The position numbers and the translations under genes were made by a program. A stretch of 64,000 nucleotides of DNA from Theropithecus gelada (taxonomy: Eukaryota; Chordata; Mammalia; Primates; Cercopithecidae): the NCBI RefSeq assembly GCF_003255815.1, contig NC_037680.1:23348422-23412421 (forward strand). The letters run 5' to 3'. Below are positions 22,831-34,462 of this stretch, piece by piece; positions within the stretch are counted from its first letter, which is position 1, and each line of letters starts with the position of its first letter. Under the pieces are notes generated by a model. That model saw only the letters and a program-made list of their open reading frames with translations, was not told where the DNA came from and ran no database searches.

Positions 22831-23317
22831 TTTTAAATTAATTACATATGACAAGTTATTTCTAAAATAAATTTCAGGTTCTGGTATGTGCAGTTTAATA
22901 TCAAATGTAATGCAATGGTTCTCCTGCTCATGTAACAAAAAAAAAAAGAAAATGCACCTTTTCCTTAAAACATATCAGATTCTTTGAAAACTATGTTTCT
23001 CCAACAGAAGTTGATCATATGCAATTTTATGAGAAATTCGACAGGTTTCCCATGTTGAGGAGCAGTTCTTATTGTCAAAATACGAAGTTTTACAATGTCA
23101 GCTTCACTTTTACAATGATGGTTTCAAAAGATTATGTCCCCAATGCCAATAAAGATGTTTATACACCAAGCAGCCAATGTTCACCAATATGTATTAACTC
23201 CAGAGTTTTATCATATTACATATAATTGATTTCTTCATTCAATCTCTTGATAGTTATTGCTTTTCTCTCCTAATATATTTTAAAAATTCATGCATAAAGA
23301 CCTCCCAATATAAAAAA
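22831..23317. other. Unannotated sequence
   Basis: No family is recognised between the old L1 and the next L1 insertion. A 68-codon plus-strand ORF has no recognised domain. Confidence 0.4.
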
Positions 23318-23332
23318 TTATTAAGAGCTGCC

Positions 23333-23696
23333 AAAAAAAAAAAAAGAATGAGTTCATGTCCTTTCCAGGGACATGAATGAAGCCAGAAACCATCATCCTC
23401 AGCAAACTTACACAGGAATAGAAAACCGAACATGGCATGTTCTCACTCATTAGTGGGAGTTGAACAATAAGAACATACAGACACAGGGAGGGGAATATCA
23501 CACACTCGGGCCCATCGGCAGGTGGAGGGAAAGGGGAAGGAGAGCATTAGGAAAAATACCTAATGCACGCGGGGCTTAAAACCTAGATGAAGGGTTGATA
23601 CATGCAGCAAACCACCATGGCACATGTATATCTATGTAACAAACCTACCCATTCAGCACATGTATCCCAGAACTTAAAGTTAAAAAAAAAATTTTT
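23333..23696 (+). mobile_element. L1PA/L1PB 3' end, 5' truncated
   Basis: It starts in the last part of ORF2 ('gaatgagttcatgtcctttc') and runs through the 3' UTR to an A tail. An imperfect target-site duplication (TTAAGAGCTGCCAAA / TTAAGCAGTTGCCAAA) flanks it at about 23318 and 23698. It is dead on arrival, with no promoter and no complete frame. Confidence 0.92.
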
Positions 23697-23713
23697 TTTA
23701 AGCAGTTGCCAAA

Positions 23714-24579
23714 TTGTAGATACATTAAACATTAAATGAGCTTAATATAGACATCTTGTTTCAAAAACAAAAAGTAAAGTCTAATATCAGGGTATTTTAT
23801 TAGTAGGTTCTTAAGAACACAGAGATAGCAAATAAACTAAAAAAAATTTTTAAAGATGAGCAGAAGACATTCTCTGCTCCAGAAACAAACTGGAAAAAAA
23901 AAAAAAAAAAAAAACAGAACAAAAATAATGAGCACTTCATCATCAATGAAACAAAGACACAGCCATAACCACAAACCACAAACTATTTTTAAAAATCTGC
24001 CAAATTATGCGATATCTGGAATCAAAATGAGAAGTAATCCTGAGAGCCTAACTGCACCCCCTAAGAACTCAAGCAGAACAAAGATTTCCCTAAAATTTGA
24101 ATGGTTCTAAAGCCCATTCCAGTAAACTCTAATTGGAGTTATGATATTAAGTTTCTACCTAGGAGAAAATAGGAAAGGTTTCTCCACAAAACATGTCTAT
24201 ACCACAGAAGGAGAGAGAAAAAAAAAACAAGACATTCTTATTGTCAATGACCTAGCTTCCTAGCTCAGAATGTCTGCCAAATGGGGTCAAGAGAGAGGAT
24301 GCAGCTGTCACTGCACTGCTTACTACATAGGCTCCAATGACTCATGGGCCTCAATGGCACAGTGACCTTCACAGCACTACAAATTGAGGTGAGACATGAC
24401 CCTCAAAGAAAAGAAATATCTTGGGTGATGGAGTATCTGAGATAATCCAAATGGAAGCACAAATTAATGTCATTTATCTCCTCTCCCTAATACTCAGTAC
24501 ATGCATCTAACATCACACTTTTTTCAGGCAATATCTGTCCTTAATGAAATTGATCCTATTCAAAAATGAGTAACAACCA
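23714..24579. other. Unannotated sequence, partly A-rich
   Basis: A run of 21 A lies at about 23893. An 84-codon ORF around it is driven by lysine codons and is not credible as a gene. No transposon is recognised with confidence. Confidence 0.35.
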
Positions 24580-25560
24580 GAAATAAATCAGCAAAGAAAT
24601 TACACAGAACTACCAAAAATTGGGGTGGAGAAACATAGGCAAATGGCAGATTAAGAAAAAAAACTGTCAACAGAGACAGAAAAATCATACAAATAATTTC
24701 CAGTCTAAAAGAAATAATAAAGAATATAAGCTACTTCAAGGTAAAGGGGTTCAAAGAAAATTATGAAATATCTAAGAAAGGATAAGACAACCAAAGGAGA
24801 TCAAAAAGCAAGCTGGCAGGCTAAGGGTAAAAACTGGGAGGAAAAAATCATAAATTAAAGCCACCAATGAAGTGACAACAACAAAACAGAATATTCAATA
24901 CTGAAAAACAGTCAGAAAAAGAACGGACAGGCATAAAAAAAATGAAATGGGAAATACAAAGATATATAAGAGATGAGGTAATAAGTATAGAAGGTAAAAG
25001 ACACCCAGTTAATACATACTTAACATTCTTGGGAAAAAAAAAAATAAACCCAGAACAAATGAAAGAGGAAAAAAAAAGGAAAGATATAATAAAAGAAAAC
25101 TTTTACTTAGGGAGAAGAAAGGAAACACTAACAAAAGAAATTGTTCCAGGAAAACTGAATTCAAAGTAATTAACACTAAAACAAATTTTTCTGATGTTAT
25201 AGAATTCAAGAGAGCTAAAACATAAACGTGAATTCCTTAGGTCATCAAGGAAGGAAAACAATTCTGGCCTTAGACTTCTCTATATTACCATCAGTCACCA
25301 TTCTCTGGAGATGGTAGGGCAATGTCTTTCAGAGTTACAAGGGAAAGATATGAAATCCAGTTATGTGATACCCAGCCAAATTGACCATGAAGTTTAAAAG
25401 CAACCTATAAACACTTTCAAGCATCCAGTTACTCAGAAAATACAAGATCCATAAGCTCTTCTTAAGAAGTGTATACACATAAGGACAGACATGTAAGTAT
25501 GTAGATACAGATATAACCAAAAGGGAGAACTATCAAATTCAACCAGCTAAGAAATGAATC
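24580..25560 (+). mobile_element. HAL1/L1M-type LINE fragment
   Basis: The A-rich region includes blocks like the end of L1/HAL1 ORF1 ('ttaccatcagtcaccattct', 'cagagttacaagggaaagat', 'ccagttatgtgatacccagc'). HAL1 elements have only an ORF1-like region. The frame is broken. Confidence 0.55.
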
Positions 25561-25964
25561 AAAATAAACAGTAAAAAAATAAAGAAATGGATATATGTGT
25601 TAGTATAAAGATTATATTTATTTTTGCAGGATAGATATAGAATAGCTGATTTGTCCTTGGAATGAATGGGGTTTTTTTACAGAAAGTAGTCATATTGACA
25701 GGGTATGAATAATAAATAAGGCTGCTTTAATGCTAACTCCCATTATCAAGTAAAAAGAAAAGAATAAAAAGGTATACTAAATTCTAACAGAATAAGCTAG
25801 GGAGAATTGTTCCTACAGCCACAGGTACCCCAGAGAAACAAGTTCTTCCTTTTCTGATCATCCAGAGATAGGAGGGCAATTAGTGGATGTCAGCAAGTAC
25901 ACCAAAAGTGCATTTCCAATAGCCTCAGAATGTCCTGTGAAATGGCAACTGGACCTCTTGCTTT
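25561..25964. other. Unannotated sequence
   Basis: It may be the 3' tail of the preceding HAL1-like element. No other signal is seen. Confidence 0.35.
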
Positions 25965-25965
25965 T

Positions 25966-26260
25966 TTGTTTTTTGTTTTGAGACAGAGTCTCACTCTGTC
26001 GCCCAGGCTGGAGTATAGTGGCACAATCTCAGGTCACTGCAGCCTCTACCTCCTGGGTTCAGGTAATCCTCTCACCTCAGCCTCCTGAGTAGCTGGGATT
26101 ATAGACACACATTACCACACCTTGCTAATTTTTGTATTTTTAGTAGAGACAGGGTTTCATCATGTTAGCCAGGCTGGTCTCAAACTCCTGACCTCAAGTG
26201 ATCCACCCACCTCAGCCTCTCAAAGTGCTGTGGTTACAGGCATGAACCACCCTGCCCAGC
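25966..26260 (-). mobile_element. Alu (AluS/J-type), antisense
   Basis: The T-rich head at 25966 is followed by antisense Alu to 'ccctgcccagc'. Related flanks GGACCTCTTGCTTTT and GGATCTCTGCTTTT suggest a decayed target-site duplication. Confidence 0.93.
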
Positions 26261-26302
26261 AGGATCTCTGCTTTTATGAAGCCAACTGGATTTATTATTT
26301 CC

Positions 26303-26338
26303 ATGGCAAAAACTGCAATGACTTTTGCACCAACCTAA
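26303..26338 (+). mobile_element. MADE1 half-element (mariner-derived)
   Basis: The sequence from ATGGCAAAAACTGCAATG to TTGCACCAACCTAA is one arm of the near-palindromic MADE1 element. The other arm is missing: the preceding bases are unrelated. MADE1 copies give rise to mir-548 hairpins, but a single arm cannot fold into one. Confidence 0.75.
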
Positions 26339-26340
26339 TA

Positions 26341-27364
26341 GTAATGACTCTTTTTGAGAGTGACCAAGCATTCTGGGGTTTTGCTATTCAGGAACAAATA
26401 ATCCACCAATCTTTTAAAAAATATACAACTAAAAGAAAATATAACTCTTACATCTGAAGGATTATACCTAAACTAAAATGAAAACTTGTTATTTTATAAT
26501 CAAGTTGCACAGGCCAATTTATTTTATTCTACAGAAATTCAGGGTCTAAGAAATTTATTCTTTAAAAAATAAAAATAAAGTGGTATTTATTTGGGGTTAT
26601 TGGTTCCCCAGAATGGAATTTTCTCAGTGATCACACCTCTCAGGATTTTAGGGCAATTTTCCATTATAAAAGAGTAGGTAGTAAGCACTGACTGCTTTTA
26701 AATATAAAACTAAAACTAAATAACTGTGAAAATTAATTATAAAATAGAATGCAAATGTTGCACAGCTTGACAAGGTACAAATTTAATATAACTAATAAAA
26801 ATTTGGAGGTGGAAGAAAGAAAGTCTGCTAATTTTTAACTTTTCATAGCAGGAAACAAACTGATGAAATAACATAGTTAACTTTTAAAATGAAATGATCC
26901 TAGTCTCTTAACATTTGTCATAATTTTTTTTCAACTTTAGTGAAAACACTTATTGTGAACTGCTTATTGTAAAAAAAAAATCACTTATTTAATTACTGTA
27001 ATTCTTTTATTTTTCAATTTCTGTTCAAATGAAATAATATCATTTTTATTTAAACAAAAATAGTACGTAGGATATTCCTGCTTCACCTTCATTTTTTCCT
27101 TAGTTCTCCCTCTATAAATGTATGTATGTGTGTGGGTATTTGTGGGTGTGGGTATGCAGAAGAGGGAAAACATCCGAAGTGAAGTTCCAAGTTATAATGA
27201 TTATTTATGTGTAGTAGAATTTATTTAATTTTTTATCCTTAATGCTTGTAATTTTTATAGTGAGTACATAATCACTTAATGCAAATCTTTATTTTAAGAG
27301 CTTGGTAGGGCAACATCATTTAAATCATAAATCTGACTCAGAACAGCAAATCAAACATGCCCCC
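26341..27364. other. Unannotated A/T-rich sequence
   Basis: No family is recognised. A TATG/TGTG-rich patch lies at about 27119-27160. Confidence 0.35.
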
Positions 27365-27480
27365 ACATATTCCTGTACTTATTCATTCATTCACTCATTT
27401 ATTCAATCAGTAACTAATGCCCTCTATATAGAAGTAAAATAGACATTAAACCGTATTAAACTCAAGTGAGTGCCATCAGG
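27365..27480 (-). mobile_element. L2 LINE 3' end fragment
   Basis: The TTCATTCATTCACTCATT run followed by a degraded 'gccctctatatagaagtaaa' block reads as the reverse complement of the L2 3' terminus. Confidence 0.4.
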
Positions 27481-29114
27481 CACTTAATGAGAGAATGCTT
27501 ATACTAGATAATTATAAACCATATATGAAACATGTTACGTTCTAAATGAAAGGCATTGTTCTAATGAAATATAAAACCTGGAAGAATAAATACAACATAA
27601 ATACAACTAACAGAATTTAAACATTAATTCATACTTAGTGAATGCTATAAATTTTTTTGTAATATAGTAGATATAAGATTAAAAAAAAAAAAAAGGAGGT
27701 CATCTTATTCCCACCTTTAAACTAAAGCAAAATCTAAATAAATAAAAATGGCATCTCAACATAGTGGCATAGGGTTTGAGCCTTTCTATTGGGAAAAAGG
27801 AACCATACTTCCCATTCTAGAAAAAACTGTTTTCTCTCACTCTGTCTTATTGTTATTCAGTATCTTCTACCTCATGCTATTTTCCTGAGTTACCTCCCTC
27901 TGTACAGCCTACCAGTCTAATAAGCTTTTTGGCATAAGGGGAAAGTCTAATGCCTTCTTAGCATATTTTTTCCTAAGAACACATTTAATCAAATAGATGA
28001 GGAATTAGAAATTCCTCATCTCATAATTGTGTTGCTCTTTTTAAGAAACAATTCTTAAGAATTAACTGAATGAACAAAGTGATGGGAACCACCAGATTAA
28101 ACTATTTACCAGAAACATTCTAAATTTCAGGAAGGGGGGAGGATATTTAAGCAAAAACAGTAACTAGCAAAACCTAAAAAGATTTTTTTTTCAAAAATAT
28201 GTATATCAATGCATGTCCTTGATTTACACCTGGTTTTGTTCTGAAATGGGGGAAAGCCCAGATAACAACCCTTCAAAAAGGTTAAATATAATTTCCTCTA
28301 GTTGCTTTTTGAAACCCACATACATAATGACATTTGTTAGTTAAGTCTCCACATATGCCCTGCAAAAAAGTGGTAAATATTCTCAAAGATGATGCAAACT
28401 GCAGGTATGCAACAGGAAATGCTAAAAAGTATACTATTTATACAGTGTTGAAAGCTCTCAGGGAGATGATTCAAAAGTATTTTAAAACCATTCTTTGAAA
28501 CTTGAAGTGCATTTACCACCAAAACACAGATTTTATAAATATGAATGATAAACTTTATATAAGTTATGAATTGCATATATCTTGTCATTTTTGAAAATTG
28601 TTTTGCTGGAAGATAATGCGATTATGCAGCACCTTCTTTTTATTTTATTTTTTTTGCCCTCCATATCAACATAGAAGAATTCAGAGGGGAAAAAAGTTAA
28701 AGCTCATCCATTTAAGTAACTTTGATACAAGCATATCCAATTTTCTCTCCACACCCAGAGTAAAAAGGGTGGAGGCAGAAGAGAAGAAAAGAGGAGCATT
28801 AACAAAATGGAAAGTAAGATTGTAGACAGAAGAAACATGTGGGCTCTTCTCCCACAGAACGGAAATGGCAACAATGATATATACATAAAAGGTCAAAAAC
28901 ATGAGCCATGAACCATGGTTAGAAAATGGAAGGTTATTTAGTGAGTCAGGCACTGCCACCCAGCTCCAGCACCAACATTTACCACCATTACCACAGACAA
29001 TGGAAGACGGCTGCTGGACTGCTCCTCATTAGGAAGTCCAGTGTAGTACCTGCTATCCAAGATGCTGTTCTTAAGGGCTTTGGCTAAGGGCTGTAACAAT
29101 GAAGCATAATTCAG
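27481..29114. other. Unannotated sequence
   Basis: No confident repeat is seen. A minus-strand block at about 29051-29091 has a usable acceptor and a GTACT donor and one open frame. Its phase does not fit the other candidate exons, so I left it out. Confidence 0.35.
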
Positions 29115-29336
29115 AGTTCCAAACCAGCCTGGGCAACATAGCAAAACACTATCTCTAAAAAATTAAAAATTAAAAAATAAGCTGGGGGTTGTGGGTCACA
29201 CCTCTAGCCTCAGCTACTCAAGAGGCTGAGGCAGGAGGATAGCTTGAGCCCAGGAGTTCGAGGCTGCAGTGAGCTACAATCATGCCACTGCAATCCAGCC
29301 TGAGACAGAGCAAGACCCTGTCTCAAAAAAAAAAAA
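29115..29336 (+). mobile_element. Alu (J-type), 5' truncated
   Basis: It starts within the left monomer at 'gttccaaaccagcctgggca' and ends with an A tail that runs directly into the G-rich tract. Confidence 0.88.
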
Positions 29337-29637
29337 GAAAGGGCGGAGGGGAGATGGGAGGGGAGGGAAGGGGACAAGGAGAGGAGGGAGAGAGAGGGGA
29401 GGGCAGATGGAATGGGAGGGGAGATGGGACAAAAGGTGAGACGGGAGGTGGGAGGAGAGGGGAGGGGGAGAGGGGAGGGGGAGAGGGGAGGGGAGGGGAG
29501 GGGAGAGGGGAGAGGAGGGGAGGAGAGGGAAGAATGACATTGCCCTTTTTCTTTATTCACCTGAAAGATGTTTTCCAGAGGAAAAGGGGGGAGGGGGAGG
29601 AGGAGGGGAGAGGAGGGGAGGGGAGAGGAGAGAAGAA
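29337..29637 (+). repeat. G-rich GGGGA/GGA low-complexity tract
   Basis: About 240 bases of almost pure purine (GGGGA, GGA and GA units) are split by a unique insert at 29541-29580. Many runs of three or more G occur close together, so the plus strand could form G-quadruplexes. The purine strand could also form a triplex. It probably expanded from the tail of the preceding Alu. The 134- and 147-codon ORFs here are artefacts of composition. Confidence 0.9.
29542..29576 (-). repeat. 35-bp inverted copy inside purine tract
   Basis: This pyrimidine-rich island reads as the reverse complement of 29937-29971, with 32 of 35 positions matching. It begins GCCCTTTTTCTTTATTCACC. The island is the only non-purine break in the tract. 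Confidence 0.8.
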
Positions 29638-29936
29638 TAGGCCTGTAGACCATGGCTCACAACCCACATCTCCACAGTCGAGTTGACACACTTAAAGCAC
29701 GTACTGTTCAGCAGGTACACAGCAAGTTTTCAGGATATGTGCTCCCTTCCCTATGTCCCCCTTTCATTTTTTTTTTTTTCACTCAAATTTTTACCTAACA
29801 CAATAAGATTCAAGACATTTAAAACTATACTGTTCCTAGGACCAGTAAGAAAGGCTGACAATTTAAGTTTTAATACAATGGTTTTGGATACTGTAGATTG
29901 ATATGGGTGACCTCTGATGGTCTCTTTTACACCTAC

Positions 29937-29971
29937 GGAAAACATTGTTCAGGTGAATAAAGAAAAAGTGC
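29937..29971 (+). repeat. 35-bp partner of inverted copy
   Basis: This is the likely source of the insert at 29542-29576, about 360 bp away. It begins GGAAAACATTGTTCAGGTG and lies in unique sequence. Confidence 0.75.
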
Positions 29972-30093
29972 AAAGTGTACTTTGTGCAAAGATGTCTGGA
30001 CACAGTGTCACTATATTTGGATCCTGGTCATGGCTCTACCAATCATGTGCTCTATGGCAAATTACAGTTGCCCTGGACCTTGGCTTCCTCATG

Positions 30094-30335
30094 TGGGTGG
30101 ATCACCTGAGGTCAGGAGTTCAAGACCAGCCTGGCTAACATGGTGAAACCCTGTCTCTACTAAAAATATAAAAATTAGCTAGGCATCTGATGGCAGACGC
30201 CTGTAATCCCAGCTACTTGGGAAGCTGAGGCAGAAGAATTGTTTGAATCCAGGAGGAAGAGGTTGCAGTGAGCCGAGATCATGCCATTGCACTCCTGCCT
30301 GGGTGACGGAACGAGACTTTGTCTCCAAAAAGAAA
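30094..30335 (+). mobile_element. Alu (S-type), 5' truncated
   Basis: It begins at 'gggtggatcacctgaggtca', lacks about the first 50 Alu bases, and ends 'actttgtctccaaaaagaaa'. Confidence 0.9.
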
Positions 30336-30399
30336 ATCAGAATACTGCACTAGACCAAGATACTTTCCGGCTTTAAAATTGTAATCTATTATCTAAGTA

Positions 30400-30560
30400 T
30401 TGCTTGAAATTCAACTGGGCTAGGCATTATAAGAGACAAAAAGAATGAGTATGAGGTCCACCTAAATATAAAGAACTGACAAGCTACCTAGAGAGAAAAG
30501 AGACAGATACATTACAATTAATTAATGGGAGCTATTCATGTATATAACATAAGCACTATA
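30400..30560 (-). mobile_element. Possible L2 fragment
   Basis: 'gggctaggcattataagaga' followed by a degraded 'ctacctagagagaaaagaga' block resembles the reverse complement of L2. The match is weak. Confidence 0.3.
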
Positions 30561-31985
30561 ATGGAAACATTATATAATAATATAAAAAGATACACAATAT
30601 AATAAAATAAAAATACCTTTTCTAAAACAATGAGGGATAAAAGAAGCTGTAGAAATAGCCTGAACTAAGAAGAGAAGCAGAACGTAAGTTTGCAAGCCTC
30701 CTGTACCTCATGTTTAAAATGCAGATAATAACACCTAATATGTATTTGTCAAAACACAAAGGGGATAAATTATATGATCTCTTAAGGGTCTACTGAGAGC
30801 CAATATCATATATTCTATAGTAGGATACAGATAACAAAAATTTAAAAGCTGAAAAGACAATCTTATTGTGGGGAAAAAAACTAATTAGAGAGCCGAGGAG
30901 GAGAATTAATTGAGAATACTTTGAAATTTTTAGTATGGCACCCAACCAAGATCCTTCACAATGTGGTCCCAACTTTCCTTTCTAGCCTTATTTCCCACAT
31001 CCCACCACCACCAAATCTCACATTTTCAGGGGGCTATTTATCATACCCTGATTTTGGTCCCAAATAACTGAAAATAAGCAAATGTGACTTAAAATTAAAA
31101 CCAAATGGATCAAAACAGAGATATGAAAATTCCCCTGCTTCCTTAGTTCTTGCGACTTCCCTGTAACTTGACAGAATATTTAAATATATCTAAAGGGAGA
31201 ATGCACCCATCCAGAAGGTATGGGAAATACAGGTGAGGCTGATCAGGAAAGAAATCCAAGAAGTCACTTAGGCAAATGCTGACAAAGTCAAGTTAAGCTA
31301 CCATGAGAGGGAAAGTGGTGGCTGACTTGACTCCAATAACATGGTTTCTTTGGCAAAGATATTCCTATAGTGGGTAAGATTGCCTCAAGCTAACTGAGGC
31401 GAGAGATACTTCTTCAAACAAATATCCTTCCTGGTTCTCTTTCCATGCTCAACTTGTGATCTTCCAGTAATGTGACTTCCCATGTATCTTGCCAGGAGAG
31501 AAGGAGCACAATGGTCAGAAACGCTGAGTAAACTTGACAGCTGTTATTTCTCAATCAATTGACCTCCATATTAATAACCTGGCTTCCCAAGAATCCTGTC
31601 TACAGGAAGACAGGGAGGAAGTGTTACAATTTGTCAAGTTAAGCAATCCAATCTACTTGACAGTTGTATTTCTCATTGGAAATTAACAAACTGACACACC
31701 AACAAACTATATATATAAATATATAGATATCCATGTATCAGTTTCCAAGATCTTGGTTAATGTAAGCCCACTCCTGAGACAGACCCACTCCCAATGGGCT
31801 CAGCCAATCAGGTGTCTGAAAGTATAAGGTCAAACACCAGACTTGAACTGGGATGATTCAACCAAGGGAAGGTCAGTCACTTGAGGCCTATCGGCAGCAA
31901 TACACCACTTTGCATGGCCTTGCAACAAATGCCTTTAACATTCACACTACAAAATATGGCATACATATCTGTAAGTTCATTCCTG
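30561..31985. other. Unannotated sequence
   Basis: No family is assigned. The part at 31760-31850 has a promoter-like look (CCAATGGG, CCAATCAG, GTATAAGG) and could be a fragment of an ERV LTR, but I cannot place it. Confidence 0.35.
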
Positions 31986-32620
31986 TATTCACACAACATT
32001 TCCTTTTTCAAGAATGCCCTCGGCCAGGTGCAGTGCCTCACGCCTGTAATCCCAGAACTTTGGGAGGCTGAGGCGGGCAGATCACGAGTCAGGATATCAA
32101 GACCATCCTCGCTAATACGGTGAAACCCCACCTCTACTAAAAACACAAAAAATTAGCCGGGGGTGGTAGCACGCGCCTGTAATCCCAGCTACTCGGGAGG
32201 CTGGGCAGGAGAATCGCTTGAACACGGGAGGTAGAGGTTGCAGTGAGCGGAGATCGCACCACAGCACTCCAGTCTGGCGACAGGGCGAGACTCCGTCTCA
32301 AAAAAAAAAAAAAAAAAAAAAAGGCCCTCCTCCCACCCCTTCTCTAACTGTAGACCACCTCCTCTTCCTTTAAGGCTACAGCTCAAATGTCCATTCTTAT
32401 GTCACATCTTCCCCAATTACTCAGGTAAAATTAATCACACCCCTAGCAACCTAGGCACACCAACTTCTGCCAGTATTCTCAAATCAGAGTGGAGAATCCA
32501 GTTTGACTCATTCCATCAACTGCTCACCTCCCCAACAAGGCCTACACATTCATCTATATTCACAGCTCCTATCATGGCCCCCTGTATGCTCTAAGTGCTC
32601 ACTAAGAGTTGAGAAGTAGA
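31986..32620 (+). mobile_element. L2 LINE fragment, split by AluS
   Basis: L2-like sequence ('taaggctacagctcaaatgt', 'cacatcttccccaattactc') continues on the right of the Alu at 32022-32322. A short L2-like 'aagaatgccctc' precedes it. Confidence 0.45.
32022..32322 (+). mobile_element. AluS-type, full length
   Basis: It begins 'ggccaggtgcagtgcctcac' and ends in a 23-base A tail. It is inserted in L2 sequence. Confidence 0.95.
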
Positions 32621-32639
32621 AGTTAAAGAGCTGGAATAC

Positions 32640-33240
32640 ATAAAGAATTTGAGGTGAAGTAATTCTATAAAGGGAGAAAATAATCAGCTAAGAAGGTGAG
32701 AAAGTAGGACTAGATGAGGTCATTATGAGAAGAGAACAAGGTCAAGAGCAGAGTTCACTGTGAAGGGTTACTAGAGAAAATGATGGAATGGAAATTTATG
32801 ACCAAATAATTGAAGATACTAAAGGGTTAATAAAGGGGTATAAATGGGATTAACTAGCAAAAGGAAGCCATAGTAAGTTCTTAGAAAGAGGGGTAACATC
32901 CAGAATTTGAAAAATGGCAAACAAAAAGTGGTTGTAAAAAAGAATCAGAGCTTGGGAGCCAGGGTTGAAATCACTACCCCACAGCCCCATCACACTTAAC
33001 TTCTGTAAGCCTCAATTTCCTTATACATAAAATTTTCCTTACCTATAGATATAACAATATCTACTTTACATGGTAGTTTTGAAGATTAGATGATATCTAG
33101 ATCAGTGACTGAGACATTGTACCAATTGATAGTAGCTGCCACTGTGATTGGTTTTACAAACATTAATTTAGCAATGTAAGTAAAGTGAATTAAAGGAGGA
33201 CTGGAAGTTGACAGATCTCTTAAGAGGAAATTGCGATAGT
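32640..33240 (-). mobile_element. L2 LINE fragments, reverse
   Basis: Blocks such as 'aagaggggtaacatccagaa' and 'ggactggaagttgacagatc' with 'ggaaattgcgatagtcactt' read as reverse L2. The MIR at 32945-33145 sits within this stretch. Confidence 0.4.
32945..33145 (-). mobile_element. MIR SINE
   Basis: Reverse MIR blocks occur: 'aatcagagcttgggagccag', 'taagcctcaatttccttata' and 'tgaagattagatgatatcta'. Confidence 0.6.
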
Positions 33241-33289
33241 CACTTGCTTTGGGCACAGGTATAATCTTAAATTCACTTTACCTTGGCCT

Positions 33290-33410
33290 TAGTAATGGCT
33301 TTACCCTTAATCAGCAATGATACCTCAGGCAAGTCACTACCACTTTCAGTACGTATTTCCCCATCTGCAGACTGAGTTAATAAACTCTGACCTTCTTATT
33401 TCACAAATTT
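33290..33410 (-). mobile_element. MIR SINE fragment
   Basis: Reverse MIR core: 'acctcaggcaagtcactacc' followed by 'cgtatttccccatctgcaga'. Confidence 0.45.
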
Positions 33411-34462
33411 GTTCTATGGGTTATTTTAAATCAAGAAAAAAACACATTTGAAAGTGTTTCACAAACTATAAGGTACTTTAGGGAAAAGAAAGAAATGAAG
33501 AACACTGGGCAATTTTAGGAAACATTTTCAGGAAAGATTCAAGGACATTAGAGGTATTGGAAAGTAAGGGACACGGCACAAGAGACACCACATTAAAAAT
33601 GTCAAGGTATTAAGAGAATGCTTCTTTAAAAGAAACACAGAAATTTAGAGGGAAAAAAATACTCTGAAGGAGATGATTTGGGATCTATTCTAAGACGAAA
33701 GTGCAGGACTAGAGTTTAGGTGATAGGCAATGATGGGAAATGGAACTCTGAGAATCACCAGCAATATCCATCAGGGTGAGAGAATTATGATTTATCTATG
33801 ATACAAATGCTAAACAAGAAGAACTAAAGTTATTACAAGATTCAAAATGGAATAAATAAACGCCTAGCAAAGGAAAAGTACAAACCCACCCTAACACCTC
33901 AGAGACAGGTATTACCAGAAGAAGAGTGGGCAGCAGAGACTTCAAAGGAAAGTGCTCGTGTAGCTGAAAAGCCAAGGTCATGTGACATTAGCATGTCAAG
34001 GAGATTGAGAACTGCAAAAAATAACCCTCTACATTTGGCTAGATGTGGTCACCAGTGACCTTCACGAGTACAGTTCCAGTACAGAGGTGGGACAAAAGCC
34101 AGATTGCAAGGAGTTAATCATAATTCTATGATCCTAACACGAAAAAGCAGTTGCCAGTAAACTGAAGGTGAAATTCACAGATAAGAGAAAAGCACATTTA
34201 ATAATTGAAAGGGGACAAACTTTATCTCAAGAAAGCTTCTTAGGATTTTTAACACTTCCACAGGAGAAATAGAACTATGGTTTTTCAAAATCTCCTGGAA
34301 GTTATATGTAAGTAGTAAAACAGATGAAAATTTTCCTGCAACCGAAAGACAAAAAAAGAGAGAGGTGAGTTAGCCCTAATAGTGATCTAAATATTTGATT
34401 ACAATTCATTCACATGCTCTAAATAAGGTATTTCAATACATTATACTTACTAACAACTGTAG
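33411..34462. other. Unannotated sequence
   Basis: No transposon or exon is recognised over about 1 kb. Confidence 0.4.

Noticed and set aside
29210..29686. ORFs of 147 and 134 codons
   Set aside because: They lie in the G-rich tract and consist of proline/serine or glycine/arginine/glutamate repeats caused by base composition.
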